Position numbers and translations under genes: made by a program. DNA of 20,544 nt from Clostridiales bacterium (GTDB lineage Bacteria; Bacillota; Clostridia; Lachnospirales; Lachnospiraceae): the NCBI GenBank assembly GCA_019423835.1, contig JAHZAR010000044.1:1-20544 (forward strand), in the 5' to 3' direction. The notes beneath the pieces are model-generated. The model was not told the origin of the DNA and did not search any database. It saw nothing but the letters and a program-made list of their open reading frames with translations. Below are positions 20,420-20,544 of this stretch, in pieces; the first letter of the stretch is position 1, and every line of letters begins with the position of its first letter.

Positions 20420-20477
20420 GGGGGAGGGAGGAAATTTTCTGTTCCAGCGAAGTCACAGAAGATTTCCTCCCTCCCCC
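20420..20477. repeat. Large hairpin, copy 3 of the conserved-loop repeat family
   Basis: Positions 20420-20442 and 20455-20477 pair over 23 bp with a single G-T wobble (20436/20461) around the 12-nt loop TCCAGCGAAGTC (minus strand GACTTCGCTGGA). The loop differs from copy 1 at one base. The stem differs at many positions, yet pairing is kept. TTT follows on the plus strand. It lies between the DUF2752 gene and the end of a convergent minus-strand frame, a normal site for a bidirectional terminator. Confidence 0.9.
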
Positions 20478-20497
20478 TTTGGCCACACATCTCTTCC

Positions 20498-20544
20498 TTA
20501 ATCGCTCAGAGGATACTGTTCCACTATCTCCTCTAATATCCCTG
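20498..20544 (-). CDS. Possible C-terminus of a convergent gene (truncated by the window)
   Basis: On the minus strand a frame entering from the right edge reads GILEEIVEQYPLSD and stops at TAA (complement of 20498-20500). This has the composition of an amphipathic helical C-terminus, and its stop lies just beyond the hairpin at 20420-20477. Only 14 full codons are visible, so neither the coding status nor the family can be confirmed. Confidence 0.4.
   Translation of the reverse strand, partial: GILEEIVEQYPLSD

Noticed and set aside
1..20544. CRISPR arrays, tRNA or rRNA genes, insertion sequences, known riboswitches
   Set aside because: No regularly spaced direct repeats, no tRNA-like cloverleaf or rRNA sequence, no transposase frame, and no riboswitch core recognised by eye. 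A covariance-model search would be decisive.

Overview
The window looks like chromosomal DNA from a Gram-positive anaerobe of the class Clostridia, most likely Lachnospiraceae (Clostridium cluster XIVa). The grounds are moderate G+C, strong purine-rich Shine-Dalgarno sites, a long-form HPF, the hpf-secA-prfB neighbourhood, an RF2 gene with a +1 frameshift, a UPF0735 ACT-domain protein next to homoserine dehydrogenase, and a GrdB-family protein. No rRNA, tRNA, CRISPR array, transposase or phage gene was seen. The species call is an inference.

Region 1 (1-3150): the 3' end of a DUF1667 gene, a long PTS-domain regulator (HTH, two PRDs, degenerate EIIB-like, EIIA) and an RDD membrane protein. A perfect 9-bp inverted repeat and an extended -10 promoter lie just after the RDD gene, in front of the PTS genes.

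Region 2 (3255-11040): a co-oriented catabolic cluster. It holds a complete lactose/cellobiose/chitobiose-type PTS (IIA, IIB, IIC), a stand-alone GrdB-N-terminal-like protein, a glycosylasparaginase, a short M20/PepV-like dipeptidase, CutC, a YitT-family membrane protein and a DUF871/MupG-like 6-phosphoglycosidase. Together these suggest uptake and dismantling of a PTS-phosphorylated aminosugar-amino-acid or aminosugar-peptide conjugate. Candidates are chitobiosyl-asparagine or GlcNAc-Asn from N-glycans, or a muropeptide. This is the best candidate for an undescribed pathway in the window. A strong bidirectional terminator separates it from hpf.

Region 3 (11229-16828): hpf (minus strand), a gene-free gap of about 925 bp, secA and prfB. 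The gap holds an hpf promoter, a cluster of DnaA-box-like 9-mers (two perfect and abutting) and a good secA promoter. secA is followed by two large perfect hairpins, then prfB with its own promoter and the usual in-frame TGA shift site.

Region 4 (16829-20544): a structured leader, then an ACT-domain protein, homoserine dehydrogenase and aspartokinase (aspartate-family amino acid synthesis). A small DUF2752 membrane protein follows, then a third copy of the large hairpin and the 3' end of a convergent gene.

The three hairpins (15452-15507, 15545-15598, 20420-20477) share a 12-nt loop, GACTTCKCTGGA-like, while their 21-23 bp stems differ but stay self-complementary. They look like members of one repeat or RNA-element family.
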